Source of the DNA: a bacterium | GTDB lineage: Bacteria > Patescibacteriota > Saccharimonadia > Saccharimonadales > UBA4665 | Direction: 5' to 3' | Assembly (NCBI GenBank): GCA_021833065.1 | Contig: JAKBGO010000003.1 | Coordinates: 4,426 to 56,869 of the forward strand | Length of the DNA stretch: 52,444 bases | Part shown: positions 44,203-52,178 of the stretch, piece after piece | How the letters are laid out: the number at the start of each line of letters is the position of its first letter | How positions within the stretch are numbered: position 1 is the stretch's first letter | The notes under the pieces: model-generated | The model's database searches: none | Seen by the model: the letters and a program-made list of their open reading frames with translations, nothing else | Told to the model about the DNA's origin: nothing | Translations under genes and position numbers: made by a program

Positions 44203-44252
44203 AAAATATCACAGTTATCGATGCAAGTCAAAGTCCTACATCAATAACTGTG
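44203..44252 (-). promoter_or_regulatory. Promoter with large inverted repeat upstream of the 171-aa gene
   Basis: Minus strand TTGACT (44231-44226), a 17-bp spacer and TATTTT (44208-44203) form a promoter. One arm of an inverted repeat (44210-44223) lies between the two boxes and the other (44239-44252) just upstream of the -35. The arms match at 13 of 14 positions. A consensus DnaA box TTATCCACA overlaps the outer arm (44257-44249, minus). It could instead help end rplL transcription, but there is no good T tract. Confidence 0.6.
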
Positions 44253-44284
44253 GATAAAATACGTTATATATTTATCAGAATAGA

Positions 44285-44695
44285 CTAGGCTAGTTCTACT
44301 GTAGCACCGGCTTCTTCTAGAACTTTCTTAGCGTTTTCTGCGTCTTCCTTCTTAGCTTTTTCTAAAACTACTTTAGGAGCACCGTCTACTAAAGCTTTTG
44401 CTTCTCCTAGACCAAGACCTGTAATGTCCTTAACAGCCTTAATGACGGCTACTTTTTGACTACCAGCGTCTTTTAGGGTTACATCGTATTCACTTTTTGC
44501 ACTTTCTTCTGCAGCGCCTTCACCACCGGCAACAGGTGCAGCTACTGCTACTGCTGCTGGTGCAGCTGAAACATCCCAGTACTCTTCTAAGAAATGTACG
44601 AATTTAGAAATTTCAAGAGCTGACATTTTGTCTAATTCTTTTACGATAGACTCAAACTCTTTTGGTACTTCCGCTTTTTTATCTTCTGTTGACAT
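44285..44695 (-). CDS. rplL: 50S ribosomal protein L7/L12
   Basis: The 136-aa stalk protein has a helical N-terminal dimerisation domain and an Ala/Gly/Val-rich flexible hinge (about residues 43-65). The C-terminal domain [44 protein letters not shown] binds translation factors. This is the canonical L7/L12 plan. It is 12 bp downstream of rplJ and behind a strong ribosome site. The family normally forms dimers on L10; the hinge is slightly long. Confidence 0.97.
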   Translation of the reverse strand: MSTEDKKAEVPKEFESIVKELDKMSALEISKFVHFLEEYWDVSAAPAAVAVAAPVAGGEGAAEESAKSEYDVTLKDAGSQKVAVIKAVKDITGLGLGEAKALVDGAPKVVLEKAKKEDAENAKKVLEEAGATVELA

Positions 44696-44707
44696 ATAAT
44701 TCTCCTT

Positions 44708-45238
44708 TTACTTAATTGAATTTGAACGTGCGTTTAATACATTCATAAAGCCCGTTAAGTTGCCTTGCAATACACCCACAAAACCAGTTAATGGAGCCGC
44801 CAAAGTACCAACAAGCATAGCTTGTAATTGTTTTTTGTTGGGCAGCTTAGATAATTCAACTACTGATTGAGCATCAATAAATGTACCATCTGAAAGGTAC
44901 GCACCAGCAAACTGTATCGAAGGGATTGTCTTAGAAAGCTTAGCTAGAAGCTGAGCCGGAGCCAATTCATCTTCGGTATTGAAGGCGTACATTAACATAT
45001 CTTTTAGCTCCGAAGTATCAGTGTCCTTGAATTTATCAATATTTTTCAAGGATTGGATTACTAGTCGGTTCTTAAAGACTTTAATAAATGTGTTTGATTC
45101 CTTGGCACTTAAGCGGATTTCATGTAAATCTTTGACACTACTACCTTTATAGTGAGCTAAAACCACAACTTTTGAGTTGTTAAACAAATCAGTAGCTTCA
45201 CTGATCAATTGATTTTTTTGTAATTTTGTTAAAGCCAT
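44708..45238 (-). CDS. rplJ: 50S ribosomal protein L10
   Basis: The 176-aa stalk base protein has VVVLAHYKGSSVKDLHEIRLSAKES and KVFKNRLVIQSLKNID in the globular domain that binds 23S rRNA. The C-terminal helix, toward LQGNLTGFMNVLNARS, carries L7/L12 dimers. It autoregulates the rplJL operon in many bacteria by binding its leader RNA, and a 150-nt leader lies upstream here. The upstream promoter is strong. The gene order rplJ-rplL is the normal one, though rplK and rplA are about 5 kb away instead of adjacent. Confidence 0.96.
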   Translation of the reverse strand: MALTKLQKNQLISEATDLFNNSKVVVLAHYKGSSVKDLHEIRLSAKESNTFIKVFKNRLVIQSLKNIDKFKDTDTSELKDMLMYAFNTEDELAPAQLLAKLSKTIPSIQFAGAYLSDGTFIDAQSVVELSKLPNKKQLQAMLVGTLAAPLTGFVGVLQGNLTGFMNVLNARSNSIK

Positions 45239-45388
45239 TTAGTATCCTTTTAAATGCTTAAAATATGCAGTATCGACCTTTATTTGCTGCAATATAGGCT
45301 GCACAATGAGATTTTATCGTTCAATAAAAGCCTCGGTGACAAATTAAGTTTATCGTAATAATAAACAGTCACTGTCATTAGCAACTTA
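45239..45388 (-). promoter_or_regulatory. Candidate L10 leader RNA of rplJL
   Basis: The approximately 150-nt 5' leader predicted from the rplJ promoter contains AGGCT...AGCCT paired arms around an inner TTTTAT/ATAAAA hairpin. CACCGAGGCT lies at its 5' side and GTGCAGCCT at its 3' side. This fits an L10-binding kink-turn leader. It was judged by eye; no covariance model was run. Confidence 0.55.
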
Positions 45389-45394
45389 GGTACT

Positions 45395-45423
45395 ATTTTA
45401 AACCTATTTCATTGTGAAGTCAA
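45395..45423 (-). promoter_or_regulatory. Promoter of rplJL
   Basis: Minus strand TTGACT (45423-45418), a 17-bp spacer and TAAAAT (45400-45395) match 5 of 6 at each box. Transcription would start near 45388. It lies 16 bp past the end of the upstream Tmk-ThyX-like gene, so rplJL has its own signal. Confidence 0.75.
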
Positions 45424-45439
45424 TCTGTAAACCGCGAAT

Positions 45440-47221
45440 TTAAAAAAGCGACGGAAACTTATCCTTTACTTGATCAATCAATTGTTTTTTGAAAATTATA
45501 ATTTCATTATCATAATCGAATGAATTCAACTTTAAAAGTTTCTTTATCTGGTATAAATTAAATTTTATTTTCACACGGACCAGATTTCCCCAAAGAAGAC
45601 CATAGCTTATAAGATCTTCCTGCCCGGTTTCTGATAAAATTTTTTGCAGTAATAGACTTAAATCAAAAGCTTTCTCGTAATCATTAATATCCTCGTCAGA
45701 ATTTAAAAATGAAGGGAGTTTGTATCCGTAGCGAGGGCTAAGTGTCTGAAGAGTTACTTCATCGAAAACTTGTTCATTAATTAAAATTCTTAGACTGTAA
45801 ATACTCATATAGCACTCAACCATTACAAAACTATTATCGTACAAATTACTATCGAGTTTTCCGGATATGTAGTTAGTTAATATATTTGTCTTTTGTTCGA
45901 AATCGAGTTTATCGAGAATACCGACAGTCTCATCAAAATCTAAACCCGAAAATTTATATAAACTATTAGATAGAATACTAAATTCATTTTTCGGATAAAA
46001 ATCTATAACCTTTAAATCTAAGTTACTGAAATTATCATACTTTTTACCGAAAAAATTATCTGAAATATTTTTCAATAAGTTCGGCTCAAGACTTAATTTC
46101 TGTCCGGTATGGTATTTTTTATCAAAGATAAGATTGTCGATTAATTTGTTAACTTCGGCCAAATTTAAGTATCCCATTTCATTTTTTAAATCATTATTTT
46201 CACTAGGGTCTAAACTGATAACAGAATGAGTTTTTAAAGATAGAGGGATAATCTTTTCTAATAGTTTAACTTCCAAATTATTTGAATATCTACTACTAAG
46301 TTTTATATAGATATTTTTCAAATCATTGATAACATTTAAATAATCTTTTTTAAGTTTTGGGGAAATCTCTTTTGGTATATAAATCTCATCTTTCAATTGA
46401 AGTGGACTTTCTTTAGTGTTAATGAATTCCAGCTTTGTTTTTTTATGCAAAGACCACAGTGACAGGTAAAAATTAATTAGTCCAGAAAATTCGGTAATGT
46501 ATAGGTCGTAAGTATTAAAATCAAAATTTATTTCTTTTGATGAAATAATTAATTGTCGGTAAATATCTTCAATGTTTTTCCTGTATGAAAGCCTATAACC
46601 AGACAATGTTTTAGTTATTTCAATGTTTTGAGATGTTAGCTCTTTTTTGTTTTTAGTCTGCTTTTTCCTTGAAATGAACTGTGTAATGATGTTTAAGTTT
46701 TTCTGATAGTTATCATCCACGTTAACAATTATTAAATCAATTTCATTCGATACTTTTTTATAAAATTCAAGTTGTTTTTTATTTTTTTTAAAATTAGGCG
46801 TGGTTAAAATCACAGAAAAATCGGGTTTAAATTCAGCAATTCCATTTTTTAAGATTTTAAAATATTCTTCGTATCTATTATTTTCTGAATAATAGTCATA
46901 AATATTCGATAATAGGTTAATATAAGAATTCGTAACAATGCAATCTATGCCGGCTTCATTATATTTCTTAATTTTCTTTAAAATGCGAGTAAATACTGCA
47001 TTATACAGATGTAAATTAGTTATAAAATCTATATCGATTTCAATTGAACTTTCAATTCTTGATAAAATATTAACCAGGATATCGTCGTACTGATCTATTG
47101 ATGAGAATACTTTAACAAGAGTATTTTTTTTGGATATAAAGCTTGATATTTCTTTTATATAATTATTTTTCTCGATACCACCAACCGATTCAATAACAAT
47201 ACATTTTCCCTGTTTAATCAT
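45440..47221 (-). CDS. Degenerate thymidylate kinase-ThyX-like fusion protein
   Basis: The 593-aa protein has an N-terminal domain (about 1-195) with the layout of thymidylate kinase: IVIESVGGIEKNNYI in place of the P-loop, VTNSYINLLSNIY where DRY is expected, and FKPDFSVIL. The P-loop Gly and Thr and the DR pair are lost. The rest (about 205-593) looks like two ThyX-like repeats. One reads YIKLSSRYSN...LEKIIPLSLKTH; the other reads SLRILINEQV...LSPRYGYKLP then GQEDLISYGLLWGN, with NEQ where RHR belongs. Both enzyme activities may be absent. It overlaps dcd by 8 bp, which keeps it in the thymidylate context. Possible structural or regulatory role; unverified. Confidence 0.55.
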   Translation of the reverse strand: MIKQGKCIVIESVGGIEKNNYIKEISSFISKKNTLVKVFSSIDQYDDILVNILSRIESSIEIDIDFITNLHLYNAVFTRILKKIKKYNEAGIDCIVTNSYINLLSNIYDYYSENNRYEEYFKILKNGIAEFKPDFSVILTTPNFKKNKKQLEFYKKVSNEIDLIIVNVDDNYQKNLNIITQFISRKKQTKNKKELTSQNIEITKTLSGYRLSYRKNIEDIYRQLIISSKEINFDFNTYDLYITEFSGLINFYLSLWSLHKKTKLEFINTKESPLQLKDEIYIPKEISPKLKKDYLNVINDLKNIYIKLSSRYSNNLEVKLLEKIIPLSLKTHSVISLDPSENNDLKNEMGYLNLAEVNKLIDNLIFDKKYHTGQKLSLEPNLLKNISDNFFGKKYDNFSNLDLKVIDFYPKNEFSILSNSLYKFSGLDFDETVGILDKLDFEQKTNILTNYISGKLDSNLYDNSFVMVECYMSIYSLRILINEQVFDEVTLQTLSPRYGYKLPSFLNSDEDINDYEKAFDLSLLLQKILSETGQEDLISYGLLWGNLVRVKIKFNLYQIKKLLKLNSFDYDNEIIIFKKQLIDQVKDKFPSLF

Positions 47222-47924
47222 ATATAGAGTTTTTTATTTTTGATGGAAAAGTTCGATTATCCATGTAAGCTTTAGGCAACATAGAATCAGGCGACCATGT
47301 TCTGATTATTTCATCTAAATTCGTACCTTTTTGGTACTTACCGCTAAAACCACCCCTGCCTAATCCATAGTTACCTTCAACTTCACCAGTCTCGTGAAAT
47401 ATTGCCTGCGCTATTCTTTCGCCAACAGGTAATAGAATAGTTTCCCGATCATTCAAATTAAAAATTTCTAGAGTTAGTCTGTTAATATATCCGGGATCTA
47501 TCCATCCGGCGTCAAAACAAACAGCAATACCGTTCCTACCCCAACTTGAACGAGATCTTATTTCACAAGCTCCAGGAGGCAGAATGCCAAAAAATTCAAC
47601 GGTGTGGGCAAGTATTCTCTCTTTAGGTTTTAAGCTAATCACGGGATGATCTGGAGGTATGTTTTTAACTAAACTAAAACCATTTTGTTTTGCCCATTCG
47701 GAATGAGTAACAGCTTTATACGGCCCATCGAAATATCTCGCTACGTCATCTTTATCAAAGGGATTATAAATTGTTCTTTCATCTTTTTTCTCAATTCTAT
47801 AGTAATAATATCCCAACGTGACATCCAGACTTGCCTCAGAAACATGCTTTTCTTGATAAGGATGACAGATAATATGTTTTTCATCGATAGCCTTTTTAAT
47901 ATCAATGTTTGAATATACCGACAT
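47214..47924 (-). CDS. dcd: dCTP deaminase-like protein
   Basis: The 236-aa trimeric nucleotidase-fold enzyme has ACEIRSRSSWGRNGI and DAGWIDPGYINRLTLEIFN, the phosphate-binding Ser/Arg and the catalytic Glu region of Dcd. ERIAQAIFHETGEVEGNYGLGRGGFSGKYQKG is the C-terminal substrate-covering segment. It deaminates dCTP to dUTP for dTMP synthesis. It is some 40 residues longer than E. coli Dcd, with an inserted stretch near residues 50-95. It starts the gene pair with the Tmk-ThyX-like gene and diverges from the MprF-like gene. Confidence 0.86.
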   Translation of the reverse strand: MSVYSNIDIKKAIDEKHIICHPYQEKHVSEASLDVTLGYYYYRIEKKDERTIYNPFDKDDVARYFDGPYKAVTHSEWAKQNGFSLVKNIPPDHPVISLKPKERILAHTVEFFGILPPGACEIRSRSSWGRNGIAVCFDAGWIDPGYINRLTLEIFNLNDRETILLPVGERIAQAIFHETGEVEGNYGLGRGGFSGKYQKGTNLDEIIRTWSPDSMLPKAYMDNRTFPSKIKNSIYD

Positions 47925-48068
47925 ATTACCCTCTTTTAAAATTAAGTTTATATCATTAAATCATTTGATTCAATAAAGTAATAAATATGATTAATAATCA
48001 AAATTCTTATGTTATATTGTATAATCTATTCTTTTATATAAAAAAACCATATACTATTAGAGAAAAAT

Positions 48069-49730
48069 ATGAAAAAAAATTTAAAAATTTATTTGATATC
48101 ATCCCTTATCGTACTTCACGGTATTTTTCTCTTAATAATCTCGTTAGATAAAGATTTCACTTATAAAAAATATCTTTTGCAATCATCATTTTTCGTTAAT
48201 TTCTCAGTTCTTCTCGGACTTAGTTTAGTATTTCTGAGTATTCAGCTTCTTAGAGCAAAAAAGAATGCCTGGATTATCGGAATCACTCTTTACATAACAA
48301 TGACAGTTCTGTTTATTTATGATGAGTTTTTCAAAAGAACACCTTACATAGGCAAAGTGACCTTACTTAAAGGCGTTAATTTAATTTTTTTGGTACTTCT
48401 AATCTACTTTCTCACCAAATGGCGTAAATTATATAAAGTCAAGAGTGATATTACGAGCCTTAGGTTTGGGTTATTGATTTTTACTATAGTAATGATAATT
48501 ATGATAATTTACGGAGTTTCGGGATTCATGTTGATGGACAAATCCGATTTTCACCGTGAACTTAATTTTACAACATCGTTACACTACACAATTGACCAGT
48601 TTAACATAACAACACAACCCCTTAGACCCTATACTAAAAAAGCTAGGTTATTTATGGATTCTTTATCAACGGTTAGTTTTCTGGCTATTGTATATGGATT
48701 ATTCGCTATTTTTCAACCGATTCGTTTTAGGTACGAAGATCAGTCTGACTCTCGTAAATCAATGGAAAATTTACTAAACTATTCGGGTTCAGAAAGTGAA
48801 GATTTTTTTAAAATTTGGCCACACGATAAAAAGTATTATTTGTACGAAGATCTTAAAGCCGGACTAGCCTACAAAGTATCCAAGGGGATGGCAATATGCC
48901 TCGGTGATCCGGTTGGTGATTCTAGAAAATTTAAAAAATTGATTACTAATTTTCAAAAAGATTGTTACATCAATAATTGGAATGTTTCATTCGTGCATGC
49001 CACCGACAAATATCTTAAAATATATAAAACACTAGGTTTCAATAATCAATTAATAGGTCAGGAAGCCGTAGTTGATATAAATGTTTTCTCAAATGTAACA
49101 TCGAAAAATAAATACTTTAGACACATATCTAACAAATTTATTAAGCAGTCATACAGCTGCGAAATACTTACACCTCCACACAACGAAGCAGTCTTAAATC
49201 GATTGGAAGAAGTATCGAAACAATGGCTATCTATTCCTGGACGATCAGAAAGAGGATTCGCAATGGGTTACTTCTCTCGTGAATATATGAATATGTGTCG
49301 GGTTTATGTAGTTAGGGACGCTGCATCAACGATTCAGGCATTTATTAACCTTATACCGGCCGAATTCGATAAAGAGGAAGCGACATATGATCTACTCAGG
49401 CATTCGACAAATCAAATAGGTAATATTAATGACTACTTAATTATAAATTTTATAGAATATTTGAAAAATAATGGTTACAAAAAATTAAATATGGGACTAT
49501 CTCCGCTATCAGGCATTGATGAAAACAAAACCAAAGACTTCAGTCTTATAAACACCTTGCTAAAACTTGTCTATGCGAACGGCAATCGATTCTATTCCTT
49601 TCAAGGTTTATATAGATTCAAAAGTAAATACGAACCGACTTGGCGGAATCGTTATGTTGTTTTTCGAGGGCCTAGCTTTAGCGGTTTTATTAAAACAATG
49701 AACGCTTTAGTAAAAGCGATGCATATTTAA
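48069..49730 (+). CDS. MprF-like protein with C-terminal DUF2156 aminoacyltransferase domain
   Basis: The first about 230 residues of this 553-aa protein hold about six hydrophobic helices, which is far fewer than the 14 of full MprF flippase-synthases. The cytoplasmic C-terminal domain has LKAGLAYKVSKGMAICLGDPVGD, a FVHATDKYLKIYKTLGF segment and RFKSKYEPTWRNRYVVF, the DUF2156/GNAT-like signature. In MprF this domain adds Lys or Ala from tRNA to phosphatidylglycerol, altering surface charge. The acceptor and amino acid are unknown here. Its TATAAT is at 48020-48025. The last 4 bp overlap the rplA end. Confidence 0.82.
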   Translation: MKKNLKIYLISSLIVLHGIFLLIISLDKDFTYKKYLLQSSFFVNFSVLLGLSLVFLSIQLLRAKKNAWIIGITLYITMTVLFIYDEFFKRTPYIGKVTLLKGVNLIFLVLLIYFLTKWRKLYKVKSDITSLRFGLLIFTIVMIIMIIYGVSGFMLMDKSDFHRELNFTTSLHYTIDQFNITTQPLRPYTKKARLFMDSLSTVSFLAIVYGLFAIFQPIRFRYEDQSDSRKSMENLLNYSGSESEDFFKIWPHDKKYYLYEDLKAGLAYKVSKGMAICLGDPVGDSRKFKKLITNFQKDCYINNWNVSFVHATDKYLKIYKTLGFNNQLIGQEAVVDINVFSNVTSKNKYFRHISNKFIKQSYSCEILTPPHNEAVLNRLEEVSKQWLSIPGRSERGFAMGYFSREYMNMCRVYVVRDAASTIQAFINLIPAEFDKEEATYDLLRHSTNQIGNINDYLIINFIEYLKNNGYKKLNMGLSPLSGIDENKTKDFSLINTLLKLVYANGNRFYSFQGLYRFKSKYEPTWRNRYVVFRGPSFSGFIKTMNALVKAMHI

Positions 49731-50617
49731 AGTAGATCTGTTGTATCTAGCTTAATTGAAGGTCCCATCGTTGTGGTTAGAAAAGCGCTTTTAATAAATG
49801 CAGTTTTAACTGATGAAGGCTTGTTGGATTTTAGGTTTGTCAAAAAAGAATTTATATTATCAACAAGTTTATTTTCATCAAAGCTCACTTTTCCAACAGG
49901 TAAATGAACTATTCCATAGGAGTCTACCCGATATTCAACCTTACCGCTCTTAGATTCATTTATCGCTTTATTTATGTCAGTTGTAACAGTACCACTCTTA
50001 GGATTAGGCATTACTCCTCTTGGACCTAGAATTCTGGCATATTTACTAAGCTTAGGCATAAGATCAGGGGTTGTAATCAGAATGTCAAAGTCTATGATAT
50101 TTTTATCTAGGGAACCAAAAATGTCCTCCTTTATATAAATATCGGCGCCTGAATCTTTGGCAAGTTTACTATCTTCGGTCAGAACAGCAATAGTTATCTT
50201 CTTACCAGTTCCAAAAGGTAGTATAAACGTATCTCTGACATTCTGGTCAGCCTGCTTTGGGTTAACGTTTAACCTGACATGGATTTCAACACTTCCGTCA
50301 AATTTAGTCGTTGATGTTTTTTTGACTAATTGAACAGCGTCGTTTAATTTGTAATCCTTTTCCTTATCTATCAGATTAGCTGATTTCCTGTATTTTTTAG
50401 AACGTCTCTCAAGTAAGGACCTAGTCTTTATTGTTAGTACAGTTTTTTCAGATGTCGACTTGTCTGCGTGAAGCTTTCGTTCTTCCTTAGTTATCTTTTC
50501 TTCTTTTTCTTTAATTGATTTTGCGCTTCTTTTACCTGCCTTGGCTACAGTTTTTTCTGTCATTTCCGGTGCAAGTTCTACAGAACTATCAACTTTCTTA
50601 ACTTTTTCTTCGTTCAT
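49727..50617 (-). CDS. rplA: 50S ribosomal protein L1 with N-terminal extension
   Basis: The 296-aa product contains the L1 core from about residue 72 (RRSKKYRKSANLID onward). It carries DGSVEIHVRLNVNPKQADQNVR, GPRGVMPNPKSGTVT and the GKVEYRVDSYGIVHLPVGK segment. L1 forms the mobile stalk that handles deacylated tRNA at the E site. The first about 70 residues are an unusual Lys/Glu-rich extension without clear fold (KSIKEKEEKITKEERK). The ribosome site AAGGAG is in front of the chosen ATG, so the extension is likely translated. It follows rplK by 51 bp. Confidence 0.95.
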   Translation of the reverse strand: MNEEKVKKVDSSVELAPEMTEKTVAKAGKRSAKSIKEKEEKITKEERKLHADKSTSEKTVLTIKTRSLLERRSKKYRKSANLIDKEKDYKLNDAVQLVKKTSTTKFDGSVEIHVRLNVNPKQADQNVRDTFILPFGTGKKITIAVLTEDSKLAKDSGADIYIKEDIFGSLDKNIIDFDILITTPDLMPKLSKYARILGPRGVMPNPKSGTVTTDINKAINESKSGKVEYRVDSYGIVHLPVGKVSFDENKLVDNINSFLTNLKSNKPSSVKTAFIKSAFLTTTMGPSIKLDTTDLL

Positions 50618-50668
50618 ATTTACTCCTTGTGGTTTTAACGATTAAATAAATCTCCCACTTATTAATTA

Positions 50669-51097
50669 TTACTCTAATTCAACACCCATTGATCTAGCCG
50701 TGCCTGCCACCATTTTTTTAACAGCCTCTATATCATCTGTGTTCATATCTTTTGCTTTTGCTTCGGCTATTTCAGTGAGTGCAGCCTGGCTTAATTTCTT
50801 TGAAACTTTTTCGCTATTTGGTCTTCCTGATCCTTTATCTATACCTAGTTTCGATCTAATTTGGTCGTCGGTAGGTGTAGATACAACTCTAAAGGACATT
50901 GTTTTATCTTCATAGATAGCTATATGGACTGTTAGATCTTTGCCCATCATGTCCTTAGTCTGTTCGTTGAATGGTGTAATAAAATCCATCATATTAACAC
51001 CATACTGTCCTAGAGTACTACCAACCGGTGGGGCTGCACTAGCTTGCCCACCTTTAATTTTCATTTTCAGATTTGCCTTAATTACTTTTTCCGCCAT
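50669..51097 (-). CDS. rplK: 50S ribosomal protein L11
   Basis: The 142-aa protein has LKMKIKGGQASAAPPVGSTLGQYGVNMMDFI, the flexible N-terminal domain that meets elongation factors and thiopeptide antibiotics. The C-terminal rRNA-binding part reads DIEAVKKMVAGTARSMGVELE. Length and pattern are normal. It follows nusG by 20 bp and precedes rplA, the standard secE-nusG-rplK-rplA order. Nothing unusual was seen. Confidence 0.97.
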   Translation of the reverse strand: MAEKVIKANLKMKIKGGQASAAPPVGSTLGQYGVNMMDFITPFNEQTKDMMGKDLTVHIAIYEDKTMSFRVVSTPTDDQIRSKLGIDKGSGRPNSEKVSKKLSQAALTEIAEAKAKDMNTDDIEAVKKMVAGTARSMGVELE

Positions 51098-51117
51098 ATA
51101 AATACCTTCTCTTAAAA

Positions 51118-51675
51118 TTATACCTTTTTAACTTGTAAGCTATCAAGCTCTACCGGAGTCTCTCGTCCAAACATATTGACCAATACTTTAAGTTTACCTT
51201 TTTGGGGATCTATATCGCTAATACTGCCATCAAAACTTTTAAAAGGTCCGTCAATTATGTTAACGACATCACCAATCTTGAAATCAATTTTATGCTTTGG
51301 TTGTTCCAATCCCATCCTTTTCTTGATTTTTTCAATTTCGGACATTTCTACGGGAGTGGGATCACTTCCACTACCTACAAACCCTGTTACCCCTGGTGTA
51401 TTTCTAACTGTGTACCAAGCATCCTCAGAAAGCTTCATATTAACCAACACGTAACCCTGGAAGATTTTCTTTTCAGCTATTCTTCGTTTACCGTTTTTTA
51501 TTTCAATCATTTTTTCTTTAGGTACTAATACATCAAAAATTTTATCTCCCATATCAAGAGACTCTATTCTTTGCTTAATACTTTCGGCAACCTTTTCCTC
51601 GTAACCGGAGTATGTATGGATAGCATACCATCTCTTAGATGTCTCATCATATCTTTTGGTGCTTGTTGCTGACAT
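51118..51675 (-). CDS. nusG: Transcription termination/antitermination protein NusG
   Basis: The 185-aa protein has the NGN domain (RWYAIHTYSGYEEKVAESIKQRIES; FPGYVLVNM-like FQGYVLVNM; WYTVRNTPGVTGFVG) and a C-terminal KOW domain (IGDVVNIIDGPFKSFDGSISDID). It binds RNA polymerase and couples transcription to translation or Rho. The start at MSATSTKRYDET is consistent with the usual short N-terminus. It lies 14 bp after secE and 20 bp before rplK. Confidence 0.97.
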   Translation of the reverse strand: MSATSTKRYDETSKRWYAIHTYSGYEEKVAESIKQRIESLDMGDKIFDVLVPKEKMIEIKNGKRRIAEKKIFQGYVLVNMKLSEDAWYTVRNTPGVTGFVGSGSDPTPVEMSEIEKIKKRMGLEQPKHKIDFKIGDVVNIIDGPFKSFDGSISDIDPQKGKLKVLVNMFGRETPVELDSLQVKKV

Positions 51676-51689
51676 ATGAAATGTTTTCC

Positions 51690-52052
51690 TTATTTTAATA
51701 ATATTACTTTAAAGACTCTACTTAATCCGGCATCAACTAATGCGATAGAGACGCCAAAAAAAACAGCGAATATGATTACTGCTACAGTTAGCTGGCGACT
51801 TAATTTGAAATTAGGCCAGGTGACTTGTTTAAGCTCTATCCAACTATTGCGAAGATAAATAGGTAGTAAAATCATACCGATTATTTTAAAAACTTTCGAT
51901 ACAGCCGTATTTTTCTTGATACGTTTAGTCTTAGTTTTGGAAGTTCGTTTATTGCTTGAAGAAGCTTTTTTACTAGAACTTTCTGATATTGCCTCAAACT
52001 TATCTCTAAGACTGATGTTTGAAGATTTAACTTTATCGGTTTTCTTAACCAT
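51690..52052 (-). CDS. secE: Preprotein translocase subunit SecE with basic N-terminal extension
   Basis: The 120-aa protein ends in the SecE core: YLRNSWIELKQVTWPNFKLSRQLTVAVIIFAVFFGVSIALVDAGLSRVF. An amphipathic helix with the WP motif is followed by one transmembrane helix. SecE clamps SecY in the translocon. About 65 residues upstream are basic and Ser/Lys-rich without helices spanning the membrane, so it is a single-helix SecE with an extended soluble N-terminus. AGGAG lies 5 bp before the ATG. A terminator-like hairpin lies just ahead of the ribosome site. Confidence 0.94.
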   Translation of the reverse strand: MVKKTDKVKSSNISLRDKFEAISESSSKKASSSNKRTSKTKTKRIKKNTAVSKVFKIIGMILLPIYLRNSWIELKQVTWPNFKLSRQLTVAVIIFAVFFGVSIALVDAGLSRVFKVILLK

Positions 52053-52059
52053 ATCTCTC

Positions 52060-52092
52060 CTAAAAAATAAAACCTACAATAAATTGTAGGTT
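52060..52092 (-). terminator. Terminator-like hairpin in the secE leader
   Basis: On the minus strand AACCTACAA (52092-52084), loop TTTA and TTGTAGGTT (52079-52071) form a 9-bp stem followed by TTATTTTTT. The U tract ends only a few bases before the secE ribosome site, so it could be an attenuator of secE-nusG-rplKA or the end of an upstream transcript. Confidence 0.75.
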
Positions 52093-52103
52093 CATACTTG
52101 TCA

Positions 52104-52132
52104 ATACTATCATTTTGAATGAAATAGGTCAA
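52104..52132 (-). promoter_or_regulatory. Candidate promoter of secE operon
   Basis: Minus strand TTGACC (52132-52127), a 17-bp spacer and TAGTAT (52109-52104) would start a transcript that includes the leader hairpin. A second set, TTGACA (52104-52099) with TATTGT (52081-52076) at 17 bp, overlaps the hairpin and would start after most of it. Which is used is unknown. Confidence 0.45.
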
Positions 52133-52178
52133 TAAGGGTTTGTCTACTTAAGCCAAAAGTAATAAGATTATAGTGATT

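Noticed and set aside
44249-44257. DnaA box as evidence of a replication origin next to dnaX
   Set aside because: Only one perfect box was found, dnaA and dnaN are absent, and there is no AT-rich unwinding cluster with repeated boxes. It is kept only as part of the operator-like finding.
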